A stretch of 64,000 nucleotides of DNA, from NCBI GenBank assembly GCA_025738555.1, contig JAOVFP010000019.1, forward strand, positions 682,001 to 746,000, given 5' to 3'. Of this stretch, positions 12,032 through 23,807 are shown in pieces. A model generated the notes under the pieces. It was given only the letters and a program-made list of their open reading frames with translations. It was not told where the DNA came from and made no database searches. The stretch is from Cyathus striatus (Eukaryota; Basidiomycota; Agaricomycetes; Agaricales; Nidulariaceae). Each line of letters starts with the position of its first letter. The stretch's first letter is position 1. The translations under genes and the position numbers were made by a program.

Positions 12032-15000
12032 ATGTCCGAATCAAGACACAGCAGTACGGACGAGAAAATCACCGTCGTCCAGGAGAGACGAAAATCATCG
12101 TTTTTTTTAAGAAAGAAGAAGGATGCCTCTAAGCCCGAGGGTGAGGCGAATGAGAAGGGCGGCGACGCTGCTGTAGTCACGCCTGCGGAGCCCGATATCC
12201 CTCCCATTTCCTTACTCCAGCTGTTTAGGTACGTTCTTCACTCTAACATGCCACCCTATGAATATGCTGAGTTCAGTCTATCATTCACAGGTTCTCTACT
12301 AAATTTGAGATTATGATTGATATAATTGGACTTTTTGCCGCCGCCGCGGCTGGCGCTGCTCAGGTATGTACCCTGATCATCGACCGAAATAGAAAAAGTC
12401 ATGCTCACGGGTCCGAATTTTTGACAGCCCTTAATGTCTTTGCTCTTCGGTAGACTCACACAGAGCTTCGTCGAGTTCCAAATAGTCGTTGAACAAGCAG
12501 ATTCCGGGAATTCAACCGCCAGAGCACTCCTGCCAGACATCGCTGCCAACTTCAGACACGACGCCGCTCTCAATGCCAGTTATCTGGTCTACATTGGCGT
12601 TGCAATGCTTGCCTGCACTTACCTTTACATGTGTATATGGGTGTACACCGGAGAAGTTAACGCAAAGCGTATTCGCGAAAAGTACCTTCAAGCCATTTTA
12701 CGGCAGGATATTGCTTTCTTTGATAACGTTGGAGCTGGAGAGGTTACTACTCGTATTCAGACCGACACCCGTATGTGATCGTCATCATTTCTCAATTCTG
12801 ACGTTTATAGACGATTATAGATCTGGTTCAGCAGGGTATCTCGGAGAAGGTGGCTCTGGTTGTTCAGTTCCTGTCTGCCTTCATCACCGGCTACGTACTT
12901 GCCTATATTCGCTCGTGGCGTCTAGCCCTCGCGATGTCTTCAATCCTACCCTGTATGATTCTGGCAGGAGGTATCATGAATAAGTTTGTCTCCACCTATA
13001 TGCAGTACGTCTTCAACTTGTCCTCTGAGCTCGTAACCGACTCTAATGAAATGTATTTTCTTTCTTTCAGTATGTCTCTTGGTTACGTCGCCAGTGGTGG
13101 TAGTTTGGCGGAAGAAGTGATATCCACTGTTCGAACGGCGCAGGCATTCGGGACACAGAGCATCTTGTCAAAGTTGTATGATGGTCACATCAACAAGTCT
13201 GAAGATGTTGGTCACAAAGCTGCGGTGTTTAATGGCATAGGACTGTCTATATTTTTTTTCGTTGTTTATTGCGCATACGCGCTCGGTACGTCCTGTTTCC
13301 TTTATTTACATTCTGCTGAGTTTGTTACTCATCACAACGTCGTAGCTTTCAGTTTTGGTACTACGCTAATTAACGAGGGCCGTGCACAACCGGGTACTAT
13401 TGTCAATGTTATCATAGCTATCTTAATTGGTTCTTTCTCACTCGCCATGCTTGCCCCTGAAATGCAAGGTAAGCTTCACATGTGAACATCTTCAACCTTA
13501 CGCCATTTGCTAACTTCCATGTTTCAAGCTGTAACGCACGCTCGCGGAGCCGCAGCCAAACTCTACAGCACTATTGATCGAATTCCCGACATTGACTCCG
13601 CCGACCCGGGAGGCCTAAAGCCTGCGAAGGTGGAGGGAAGAATCACCCTCGAGGGAATTACATTCAACTACCCTTCTCGTCCTAATGTTCAGGTTGTGAA
13701 AGGAGTCGATCTTTCCTTCGAAGCTGGTAAAACTGCTGCACTTGTGGGCGCATCTGGGTCCGGCAAATCAACCGTTATTTCGCTTGTTGAGCGATTCTAT
13801 GATCCCAGTGCAGGTACCATCAAACTTGATGGCGTTAATCTCAAGGATCTTAATCTCAAATGGTTGCGCTCTCAGATTGGTTTGGTTTCTCAGGAACCTA
13901 CCCTATTTGCTACCACTATCAAAGGGAACGTCGCTCACGGTCTTATTAACACGCCTTACGAGGACGCTCCAGAAGAAGAGAAACTCGTCCTCATCAAAGA
14001 AGCTTGCCTGAAGGCTAACGCCGACGGATTCATTAGCAAGCTTCCGAATGGGTATGACACTATGGTTGGGGAGCGTGGATTCTTACTCTCTGGTGGACAG
14101 AAACAACGCATTGCCATCGCCCGCGCAATTGTTTCCGATCCCAGTATCCTTCTGCTCGATGAGGCCACTAGTGCTCTTGATACTCAATCTGAGGGTATCG
14201 TACAGGATGCTCTTGACAAGGCTGCCGCAGGTCGCACCACTATAACCATCGCCCACAGGCTCTCGACTATTAAGGACGCCGACATTATCTTCGTTATGGG
14301 TGATGGTCTCGTCCTGGAAAAGGGCACTCATAATGAACTACTCGCTGCAGGTGGCGCTTACGCTCGCCTTGTCCAAGCTCAAAAGCTTCGCGAAGGACAA
14401 TCCACTGAGGACTCCAAGACTATTTCGGATGAAGGCTCGGAACACGATATGGAGAAGGCTGCTCGTGAGGAAATTCCACTCGGTCGCAAAAACACAAATC
14501 GTTCTCTCGCGAGCCAGATTCTTGAGCAGAAGCGCCAAAGTGCTCCTGTGGAGAATGAGGACGATTTTGGACTTCCAACCTTATTTTACCGCATGGGATT
14601 GATCGTCAAGGATCAATGGAAGAGGTATATGTTTGGTTCCATTTTCGCTATGAGTAAGCACCTTTTTATATTCGCTACAGGTTCACTTAACATTTGTGAC
14701 ACAGTGACCGGAATGGTGTACCCTGCCTTCGGTATCGTTTACGCAAAAGGTATTAGCGGCTTCTCTGAGCAAGATCCAAGAGTAAGACGCCACGATGGTG
14801 ATCGCAATGCTCTTTGGTTAGTATGCAAGAGTATTTGTATTCTTGCTGTTCACTGAATGACTTTCATAGGTTCTTTATCATCGCAATTGTATCTATGGTC
14901 GCGATATGCTTCCAGAACTACCTATTCGCAAGCACTGCCGCTGTTCTTACTGCACGTCTGCGCAAGCTTTCGTTCAGAGCTATTCTCCGTCAAGACAGTG

Positions 15001-17120
15001 AGTATTTCAGCAATATATTTGTTGTGATGCTAATTGTTCCCTACAGTCGAATTCTTCGACAAGGACGAGAACAGCGTAAGTATTTGGTTACTAATTACTC
15101 TTCTTTATCTGACGTTTTCTGTTCAGACTGGTGCTCTTACTTCGAGCTTGAGTGACAGACCTCAGAAGGTCAATGGATTGGCCGGCGTGACCCTCGGAAC
15201 GTAAGTCATTTACCATATCCATCAGAACCGGTTAGATTGTTTACTGATCATCTTCACAGAATTTTACAGAGTCTGACCACTGTCGTTAGTGGCTCCATCA
15301 TTGGTCTCGCCTTTGTGTGGAAACTTGCCCTTGTGGCGATGGGTATGTTCGATAATCCAACTGTTGAGGAAAGCATGTTAACGTTCCAATGTCTAGCGGT
15401 TATGCCTCTTCTTATTTCCACTGGATATATTCGCTTGGTAGGGTTTACGAGTTTCTCAGCGTCCGTCTAAGTGCCTTATAGCAACTATTTAGCGCGTTGT
15501 CATCCTAAAGGATCAAGTCAACAAGAAGGCTCATGAAGGATCTGCACAATTAGCTTGCGAAGCTGCGGGTTCTATCCGTACCGTTGCATCGCTGACCAGG
15601 GAAGACGACTGCTTGAAGCTTTATAGCGAAAGTCTCGAAGAACCTCTAAGACGGTCAAACAAGACAGCACTTTGGACCAGCCTCTTATACGCATTTTCCC
15701 AGGCCATGTCTTTCTTCGTTATCTCTCTCATTTTCTGGTATGGTTCACGGCTCGTCTCTTTCTTTGAGTATACCACTTTCCAGTTCTTTGTTGGACTCAT
15801 GGTATGCATTTTATATTCTCCCCGATATATAGGTTGTGTCTAATCGCGTCTTATTATAGAGCACAACCTTCGGTGCCATTCAAGCCGGAAATATGTTCTC
15901 CTTCGTGCCAGATATTTCATCCGCGAAAGGCGCCGGCTCCGATATTATCAAGCTCCTAGATGCCGTTCCTGAAATTGATGCGGAGTCAAAGGGAGGTAGA
16001 ATGTTGATACAACCAAGACGAAGGGTTATATGCGGTTCGAGAACGTGCACTTCCGATACCCCACACGCCCGGGTGTCCGTGTTCTTCGCGACCTCAATTT
16101 GGAGATTGACCCTGGTACCTACGTTGCTCTGGTTGGAGCCAGTGGTTCAGGCAAGAGTACAATGTAAGTACTTGACTATGCACTTTCATGTCCATACCGC
16201 CTGACGTTTCATGGAACTATGTAGCATCCAATTGATCGAACGATTCTACGATCCCTTAGCTGGCAACATTTACGTGAGTATTAATGGTAATGCCTTTCAT
16301 TGTTAATGACGTGCTGAACGATTCTTTCTTTCTCGCTCAGTTGGACGGGGAACCCGTTTCAGAGTTAAACATCCAGGAGTACCGCAAGGAGATTGCGTTG
16401 GTGTCGCAGGAGCCGACGCTCTACGCAGGCACTGTACGCTTCAATATCTTGCTCGGTGCCGTTAAACCCCAGTCCGAGGTGACACAAAAAGAAATCGAGG
16501 AAGCTTGTCGTAATGCCAATATCCTCGAGTTCATTCAATCCCTACCTGAGTACGTTGCTTCATCTTCATTCCGATCAAACCGTTGCTCATTAAATTTCAG
16601 TGGATTTGATACAGAGGTCGGAGGCAAGGGATCACAACTCTCTGGTGGCCAGAAACGTAAGATTCTACTTCATCACATTTTGCCATGTTATTAACGTCGT
16701 GCGTAGAACGTATTGCTATTGCTCGTGCTCTCCTTAGAAATCCTAAGGTCCTTCTTCTGGACGAAGTCAGTTTTCTAGGAACTCTCGGTTGGTTATATAC
16801 TGATGTTAGATGACTGTAGGCCACATCCGCTCTTGACTCCAACTCTGAGAAGATTGTACAAGCCGCTCTGGACCAGGCTGCAAAGGGTCGTACAACGATC
16901 GCAATTGCACACAGGTTGTCAACAATACAGAATGCAGATATGATGTAAGTACTTATTAAATATGTTATACTTCGTGTATGATTGCTGATGCAATTCCTTT
17001 CACAGCTATTTCATTAAAGAAGGGGCAGTTAGCGAAGCCGGTACACATGACGAACTATTAGCTAAACGAGGTGACTATTACGAATTCGTGCAACTACAAG
17101 CGCTCAGCAAGCGCGAGTGA
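12032..17120 (+). CDS. ABCB/MDR-type full ABC transporter (TMD-NBD-TMD-NBD), one apparent frameshift
   Basis: The gene encodes a plasma-membrane-type multidrug or lipid/peptide exporter of the P-glycoprotein/Ste6 family. ATG 12032 starts a charged cytosolic leader, then the first membrane domain across several exons. NBD1 shows Walker [10 protein letters not shown] near 13749, a Q-loop (VSQEPTLF), signature LSGGQKQR near 14091 and Walker [13 protein letters not shown] near 14149. A charged linker follows, then the second membrane domain and NBD2 with Walker [10 protein letters not shown] (16137), [24 protein letters not shown] split by an intron at 16658, [11 protein letters not shown] and the H-loop AHRLST. 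The stop is TGA 17118-17120. About fifteen short introns are seen. Near 16000-16012, between [12 protein letters not shown] and [12 protein letters not shown], the reading frame jumps and I find no usable splice sites to bridge it. Confidence 0.88.
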
Positions 17121-19358
17121 GCACTGAGCGGATGGTTGATATATACTTTTACTCCTATTAATGGCTAGGAGGTAGGTACATTTCAGATACGATACTTTTT
17201 TTCCGGAATACTATATAGATGGTAATTATACATATACCCACCCTCACGCAAATTATTAGTGTAAAGATGAATGCAATGATAATAAGGCTTAACTATTTGA
17301 AGTCACAAGTATAACTTAGGATTACACTATTCTCGGTGACTCGAACACAATTTAGGAATAAAGTAGGGCCAGCAAGCGGCAAAGCCCACTACCTGTTAAA
17401 GATTTGATTAAAGCCAGCCAGATGAGGGGTCTGTCTTAGGGGGAGCATAGTGCAGAAGCGCTTGAAGAAGAGTCGGGTGGCAGTTCAGTTGAGGTCTGTG
17501 GAAGGAAGGTTAGAAAGGTTATAAAGAGCAAGTGAAAAGGGTGAAAGGGGCGAAAAAGAGAGGTAGAAAAAGAAGACAGAAAGAAGATCTAAAAGACGAG
17601 CAACTAAAAGATGCAATTGTGAATAAGGACCCACATTGAGAATCTTGGAGCAGCACCACTGTATACATTCCAGGGCTCAATAAAGCCCGTGTGAGACTCA
17701 TGAAGTTGACGATGAGCTAGCCTCTGATAGGGGCCACTGTCAGTCATAACAAGCTTTGCAGCACAATATAAACTGACCTTACACAACGCGGTATCCTTGT
17801 TACTCAGTGGCACAGATCTAACCTCATTATGGAGACAGGACAGGGAGACAGACTAGACAGCAAAGGAATAAAAGGTGGGATGGCGGACATTGAGGTGAGT
17901 GAGGGCGAGTTTATCAGGGTATAACTGTGCAGCATGAAGGAGAAAGGACAGGGGGTTCTGATGAGGAGGAGTGAGGAGGTGAGGGAACAGAACAGAACAG
18001 AACAGAACAGACGGACGAGTGGCTGGTGGTTGATGGGGATGTCGGGGATTGGGAAGGTGTGGAACAACAGAGCAGTCACACTGTCACACACATTGATTTA
18101 CAGTCACTGATGGTGATCTCGGTCACCTAAGATCAAATTGAAAAATAAGACATACAACGTTTCGAATGCTGCCGTCAATTTATGTTAACGTTATTGTACA
18201 CCTTCCAAAGAATAAATTAAGACCTTTTTTGTGATTTTTGGATGGTCCAGAGTGTTTCTGTGAATATTATTCCCACTACCTTTAGGTAGTTGGGTCTAGG
18301 GGAACGAAATGAAACGAGGGTTGGCAGACAAACTCAAAAAAAAGCGATGACGTATGCTTTATTTCCTTATTGGGTGGTGGTAATAAAATTCGGCTAAGTA
18401 TTTGCCTTCGTTGTTCGAGTTAACTGGAACGTGTTGTGATTAAATCAGTTGGGGGTTCCGCGTTTAGCAAGCTCTTGAGTCTTTCTTCCCACCACCATCC
18501 CTTCCTTCGTCATGCCTTTTCTCTCTCGCAAGGCTCAGAACCCAGTAGTGGTCAATGAGTTCGTTAGTGGTGGGTGTTTATTGGGTGTCTTTTAGTTTTT
18601 ATGTTCAACTTCATGATATACTTTTTTTAGGGTCATCCTCGAACAAGGAGCGACATATATCACCTATTACTCAAGTATCTTTGACAGGCTCCCAGACTCG
18701 GAATGATAAGTGGTCCTTCTCTGACTGTTGTAGGTTGGAGCACATGGCTCAGGTCCACAACTGCGAGAGCTTTCCATCCTGCTCAGATGCACCACGTAAC
18801 TTGTCACCTTTGTCTATAATTTCGTCCTGGGATGAAATAAAATGGAAATGGCAGGAATTTTCATAAAAATGATCTGACATCATTTCGTATCCCGATTAGG
18901 ATTGAAATTTCGGCTTTTCCCTTGCACGCTTGCTTTATCTCTTTTGTTAGGTTTTTCCCGCCATCTCTCTCTCTCTCTCTCTTGCCATCCGCTTTTGTTT
19001 TGAATGTGCCTACTGTTGCGCACAATGCTGTGATATCATCCTGGCATGTTTTTTGATCCATATTTTGTCTAGTGAACATTTTGTTTTGCATAATGTTGGT
19101 TTGTGTTGGATTACCATTTGTGTCACAGTACTAGGGAATGTTACCTAACTAGTAATTAATAACTGTTCATGAGCTTAATTCTTTATTAATTGACTGCTTT
19201 ATGCAGTGCTCACTTTCTGTTCAAGAGTTGTGTAATGTTGCATTAGATTTCCAAATTCTGTTCCCTACCTTTGGAATCAAAAAGAAATGTTTACTCGATA
19301 TCTTAAGTGTCTCTGGTATTCTTTTCGTTATAGAGCAGTTACAGCTATACTATCCAAG
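17121..19358. other. Intergenic region with simple repeats
   Basis: No gene can be supported. The region has a short AACAG tandem repeat near 17990-18010 and a (TC)n run near 18965-18981. A possible short leader starting at ATG 18512 (MPFLSRKAQNPVVV) with a donor after it leads nowhere convincing. A hairpin repeat is listed separately. Confidence 0.4.
18272..18294. repeat. Short hairpin repeat, copy 1
   Basis: This imperfect palindrome reads CCCACTACCT, a short loop, then AGGTAGTTGGG. Closely similar hairpins stand at 29418-29441 and 60384-60408. Confidence 0.6.
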
Positions 19359-19363
19359 GTAAC
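19359..19363. repeat. Target-site duplication, left (GTAAC)
   Basis: GTAAC stands directly before the left LTR and is repeated directly after the right LTR at 26335-26339. The 5-bp length is typical of Ty3/Gypsy integration. Confidence 0.93.
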
Positions 19364-19748
19364 TGTTAGCGACAGACGAGCAAAAACTCGAAGTCGAACT
19401 CAAACACTCGAAAAGAAGGAAGCGAAGTGAATCTTATTGCAAGTCTGGAATAAACTAGCACAAGAATAGAGAAATAGTAATTAAAATGATCGTATTTATA
19501 GTAAAGTCCTCAAGGTAACTGCATGTAACTATTGCCTACACTACAACGCATGGAACTGTGCTTCTACTGTGCAAACTCATGTATTCTACATGTTAAAGGC
19601 CTGGCCGAACTGTGCACTGTGCCCGTAGTCTTTGATGAATGTCGCATGTTGATACGCAAGGTATCCGCATTGTATGTCACATGACTAATCACGTGATGAT
19701 AAGATAAGATAAGCGGATTAGATAAGATAAAGGGGTGAAATCCTAACA
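19364..19748 (-). repeat. 3' LTR of the Ty3/Gypsy element
   Basis: This 385-bp LTR is bounded by TGTTAG and CTAACA and is almost identical to the copy at 25950-26334. A short GATAAGATAAG-type repeat lies near its right end. Confidence 0.95.
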
Positions 19749-19751
19749 TTA

Positions 19752-19761
19752 CCCCCCCTTT
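19752..19761 (-). promoter_or_regulatory. Polypurine tract for plus-strand DNA priming
   Basis: On the minus strand the sequence AAAGGGGGGG lies three bases before the 3' LTR, the expected place for the retroelement polypurine tract. Confidence 0.85.
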
Positions 19762-19991
19762 AAGAGTCGTGTCCTCACGACATTTCGATTCCGATTGTCT
19801 GTTCGAGATCATGTAATCGTTGATTCTCTCGTCGTCAGTCTTGAATTCGATAAAGGAGTCGGACGAGCCATGGTGAAATGGCGAAAGCGAATAAAAAAGC
19901 AAAAAGAATGAAAAGGACGGAGATGATAATGAGTGTTTGGGAAGAATCCATAGTTGGGAATAATAATTTCTGGTAAGGGAGTGTCGTATAT

Positions 19992-22900
19992 TTATATATT
20001 TAGGGCTTCCGGATGTTCCCGATGAAATTTATTAAGTAAGCTCTTGGCTCCCGTTAGTGCGTCGATCGGTTCCCAAGTGCAATCTTCCATTGAATAACCT
20101 TTCCATTTAATTTTGTATAATATTCGTTTCCGGTTCTTTTTCCATACTAGGATAGATTCAACTTCATATTGTTCTTGTTCGTCTATTAAAATAGCGGGTG
20201 GCGGTTTAGGTTTTTTCTGAGATGGATATTGGGCTGGGGTAAATTTAGATAATAATTCTACGTTAAAAGTTGGATTTTTTCTATTCCACGATTTAGGTAA
20301 TTCGAGTTTGTAAACCGATGGTGCAATTTTTTCAATAATTTTAAAAGGTCCGTAACGTTTGTCATCCAATTTTGAAACCGGTCGATCGGATTTAATATTA
20401 ATTCCTTCGAGGTAAACCTTATCTCCAATCTGGTATTCGGGTGCTTCTTTTCGGTGTTTATCATAGTAACGTCCCATTGTTTCGTTTGCTAGTGATAAGG
20501 CTGCTTTCGCATTTTCTCTTGCCTTTTCCATTGTTTTAACAAACTCTTCAACACCTATAGCTCTTGTCTTTCCAGATGGTCTTATTCCGGTATAAGGATG
20601 GTATCCGTACATTAAATAGAATGGGGTATATCCGGTTGTTCTATGAACGGTATTATTATAATTAAATTCACAAATATTTATTTTTCGAGCCCAATCGTCT
20701 TGATCGTAATTTACGTAAATTCGCATATATTGTTCTATCTCTTGGTTCACCCTTTCTGTTTGTCCATTGGTTTGTGGTCGGTAAGCCGTTGATAGATTCA
20801 TTCGAACACCAAGTTGTCTTGTTAATTCTTTGGTGAAGAATGAAGCGAATTGTGATCCTCGATCGCTGATTACTCGTTTTGGAACGCCGTAGTGTGTAAA
20901 TACTTTTTCAAGATATTTCTCTGCTACTCCCGCACTATTGATTTCTTTATTACAGGGTACAAAGGCGGCCATTTTTGTGAATCGGTCTACGACTACCATT
21001 AAGAAGTCAAAACCTTCTGATAATGGGAGAGGTCCAACAAAGTCTATAGATATCGTATGCCATGGGTGTTCAGGTATACTATTCGGGATGAGTTTTCCAA
21101 CTGGAGCAGATCTGTGAATATTCGTTCTCTGACATGCTTCACATCCAGATACATATTTTTTAATATCCGCCATTAATCTGGGCCACCAATAGTCTCTCGT
21201 GATTAATTCCATAGTTTTGTATTCTCCACGATGTCCTGAAATTTCAGAGTCATGACAAAGTCTAATTATACGTTCCCTTAGTTTGGCATTTTTTGGAACA
21301 TAGATATGATCTTTCCATGTGATAATACCTTCTTGAGATTCGATCCAATCTTTTGATTCAAGATTAAGCATTTTGATTACTTCTTTATCTCGGTTCTTTC
21401 TAGATTTACGAATTTGTTCCATGATCTCTTCGTCTTCTCCATGGACTTCGTAGGTTTGTCTAAAATGTTCCGGTTTGAGTAATACTAGATCTTCATTATC
21501 TTGATCTCCTTGGTTATGTCCTGCTCTTCGTGATAATAGGTCTGCCTTGGTCATTTGATTGCCTGGTTTATGATGTAACGTGTAATGAAATTCTTGTAGT
21601 TCTGTATTCCATCGTGCCTGGCGTCTATTTAATTTTTGAGGTTTCCTAAAATACTGAAGATTCTTATGATCGGTCCAGATTTCAAAGATTTGCTTAGCTC
21701 CTAAAAGATATTGTCGCCAAGTGTCTAATGCTCTCATGATCGCTAGCATTTCTTTGTCGTAGATCTCATAATTCCGTTCCGTTGGACTCAATGCATGGGA
21801 TAAAAAGGCGATTGGTTTCCATTTTCCATCTGGTTGTTCCTGAGATAGAATGGCTCCATTTGCAAAATCAGATGAATCAGCTTCTACTCGGTATTTTCCA
21901 TCATCATTCGGCATAGCTAGTATTGGTGCTGAAATGATTTGGTCTTTTAATTGAGAGAAAGCGAGTGCTTGTGATAATTCCCATTTCCATTCATTTTTGC
22001 CTGTAAGTTCGTGAAGTGGTTTAGCGATCTTGGCAAATCCTTCAATAAATCGTCGGTAGAAATTAATGAAACCTAAAAATTGTTGGAGTTCTCTTTTGTT
22101 GTTCGGAACTGGCCAATCGACTATTGCTTTAACCTTTTCCGAATCCATACGTACAGAATTCTTAGAGATTATAAGACCGAGATATTCTACTTCAGCTTTT
22201 TCAAAGAAACATTTTTCCGGTTTAAGATATAATTCGTGTTCTTCTAATTTTCTAAGAACACGTTTTACCATCTTTCGATGTTCCTCCAAAGTTTCCGTAA
22301 ATATCAAAATATCATCCATGTATACAATCACTGTTCCTTCATTGATTTCCATTCTGAATATATCGTTCATCATGGTTTGAAAGGTTGCCGGGGAATTGGT
22401 AAGACCGAAGAACATTACTAAGGGTTCGAATAGTCCTCGATTAGTTCTAAACGCAGCATATTGTTCATCTCCTTCCTTGATTCGGACATTGTTGTATCCC
22501 CATCGAATATCTAATTTAGTGAAATAGCGTGCTTTCTTTAATTTATCTACTAGCTCCTGAATTAACGGTAAAGGGTATCTATTTTTAACCGTCATTTCAT
22601 TCAGTTTTCGATAATCTTGAATTGGTCTAAGCAAACCATCTTTCTTTTTAATAAAAAAGAATGGAGATGCCCATGGTGATTTCGAAGGTCTAATGCGTCC
22701 TGAATTAAGGTTTTCATCGAGGAATTCGTCAAGTTGCTTCTGTTCATCGAGATTCAATGGATAAATTTTGCAGTCAAATGAAGTGGCTCCTGGTAACAAT
22801 TCAATGGCATGATCCCAAGGTCTACGAGGTGGAAGTTTATCGAAGGATTCTTTGGCGAATACTTTTTCGAATTCATGATAATACATTGGAACGGTTTCCT

Positions 22901-23807
22901 TCCAATGCTTCTTAGGTTTTTGCTGATTTTGAGCTTCAGCAATTTTAGAAGCAGTTGTTTGGAATGCTCGTATTTCAATTTGTTCGAATAGATTCACCGC
23001 AATAATTCGATCATCTGATTCTAGATTAATTGGTTCATCTAGATCTGATTCGTCTTCTTCTGGGTTCATGGTGTTAATCAATGGAGTACATTCTATTGGA
23101 CAACGTGTGAATTTGATCGTGTTTTCTTTCCAATCTATTTCCGGATTGTGAATTTTTAACCAATCGTGTCCAATAAACATAGATGCTTTCCCAAGATTGG
23201 AGACGGCGAATTGAATTATTTCCACATGCCTTCCAAGTCTAACTCGAAGTTCAACGTAATCAGTGATAGCTCCATCACTATTTAGAGTTCCATCGGCGTT
23301 ATAAACAGGAGTAGGGCGTGGAAGCTTTTTTGTAGTGATATTGTTGTTTTCCACAAATTTCCGATCAATGCATGTTCCAGTACTTCTGCTATCAAGTAAT
23401 GCCTTAAGTCCATAGGTTCGTTGAGTGTCTAAAGTGGTAATCATTAGGTCAAGATCCATTTGATTTCCTTTAGATCCTCGAATGAACTTTTTGGGTCCTT
23501 TTAATTCGTTTAACGCTTGTATTACATCCTGATCAGAGAGATCATTTAGTTCATCAATTGTTTTCGGAGTTACTTCTAGTTTCCGTTTCGAGTGTGTCCA
23601 AATGCTAAGTGATGCCAAAGCAAGTTCCGGTGTTTGGTCTTTTAATCTCCGTGCGACCCAATACACGTTTCCAGGTTTTACTTCCTGATCAGGGAAGGTG
23701 CGCTGTGATATCTTTTTCTTGAACGATACGAACTTAGATTCCAGATCAATCGTAGGTACAGTTACAGAAGAAGCTATATAAATAGAGGCCGGCGAGTTCG
23801 CGCTCAC
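19992..23807 (-). CDS. pol: Pol polyprotein: protease, reverse transcriptase, RNase H, integrase, chromodomain
   Basis: A single open frame of about 1,270 codons encodes the replication enzymes. The protease motif near residue 139 is ALLDSRSTG, where D-S/T-G is expected, so the glycine after DS is arginine. RT shows FIKKKDGLLRPIQDYR, LDIRWGYNN and the catalytic YMDD at 496-499. RNase H follows, with DKEMLAI and TDHKNL. Integrase has the H-H-C-C zinc finger (HDSEISGH then CEACQ) and a DDE core at about D922, D982 and E1018. The last 60 residues form a chromodomain (YEVESIL...YKIKWKGYSMEDCTWEP), thought to guide integration to particular chromatin. There is no ATG at the head; the frame overlaps the gag stop (GTGA) and is -1 to gag, so it is probably expressed by frameshifting. 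TAA is at 19992-19994. Confidence 0.95.
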   Translation of the reverse strand: MSANSPASIYIASSVTVPTIDLESKFVSFKKKISQRTFPDQEVKPGNVYWVARRLKDQTPELALASLSIWTHSKRKLEVTPKTIDELNDLSDQDVIQALNELKGPKKFIRGSKGNQMDLDLMITTLDTQRTYGLKALLDSRSTGTCIDRKFVENNNITTKKLPRPTPVYNADGTLNSDGAITDYVELRVRLGRHVEIIQFAVSNLGKASMFIGHDWLKIHNPEIDWKENTIKFTRCPIECTPLINTMNPEEDESDLDEPINLESDDRIIAVNLFEQIEIRAFQTTASKIAEAQNQQKPKKHWKETVPMYYHEFEKVFAKESFDKLPPRRPWDHAIELLPGATSFDCKIYPLNLDEQKQLDEFLDENLNSGRIRPSKSPWASPFFFIKKKDGLLRPIQDYRKLNEMTVKNRYPLPLIQELVDKLKKARYFTKLDIRWGYNNVRIKEGDEQYAAFRTNRGLFEPLVMFFGLTNSPATFQTMMNDIFRMEINEGTVIVYMDDILIFTETLEEHRKMVKRVLRKLEEHELYLKPEKCFFEKAEVEYLGLIISKNSVRMDSEKVKAIVDWPVPNNKRELQQFLGFINFYRRFIEGFAKIAKPLHELTGKNEWKWELSQALAFSQLKDQIISAPILAMPNDDGKYRVEADSSDFANGAILSQEQPDGKWKPIAFLSHALSPTERNYEIYDKEMLAIMRALDTWRQYLLGAKQIFEIWTDHKNLQYFRKPQKLNRRQARWNTELQEFHYTLHHKPGNQMTKADLLSRRAGHNQGDQDNEDLVLLKPEHFRQTYEVHGEDEEIMEQIRKSRKNRDKEVIKMLNLESKDWIESQEGIITWKDHIYVPKNAKLRERIIRLCHDSEISGHRGEYKTMELITRDYWWPRLMADIKKYVSGCEACQRTNIHRSAPVGKLIPNSIPEHPWHTISIDFVGPLPLSEGFDFLMVVVDRFTKMAAFVPCNKEINSAGVAEKYLEKVFTHYGVPKRVISDRGSQFASFFTKELTRQLGVRMNLSTAYRPQTNGQTERVNQEIEQYMRIYVNYDQDDWARKINICEFNYNNTVHRTTGYTPFYLMYGYHPYTGIRPSGKTRAIGVEEFVKTMEKARENAKAALSLANETMGRYYDKHRKEAPEYQIGDKVYLEGINIKSDRPVSKLDDKRYGPFKIIEKIAPSVYKLELPKSWNRKNPTFNVELLSKFTPAQYPSQKKPKPPPAILIDEQEQYEVESILVWKKNRKRILYKIKWKGYSMEDCTWEPIDALTGAKSLLNKFHREHPEALNI

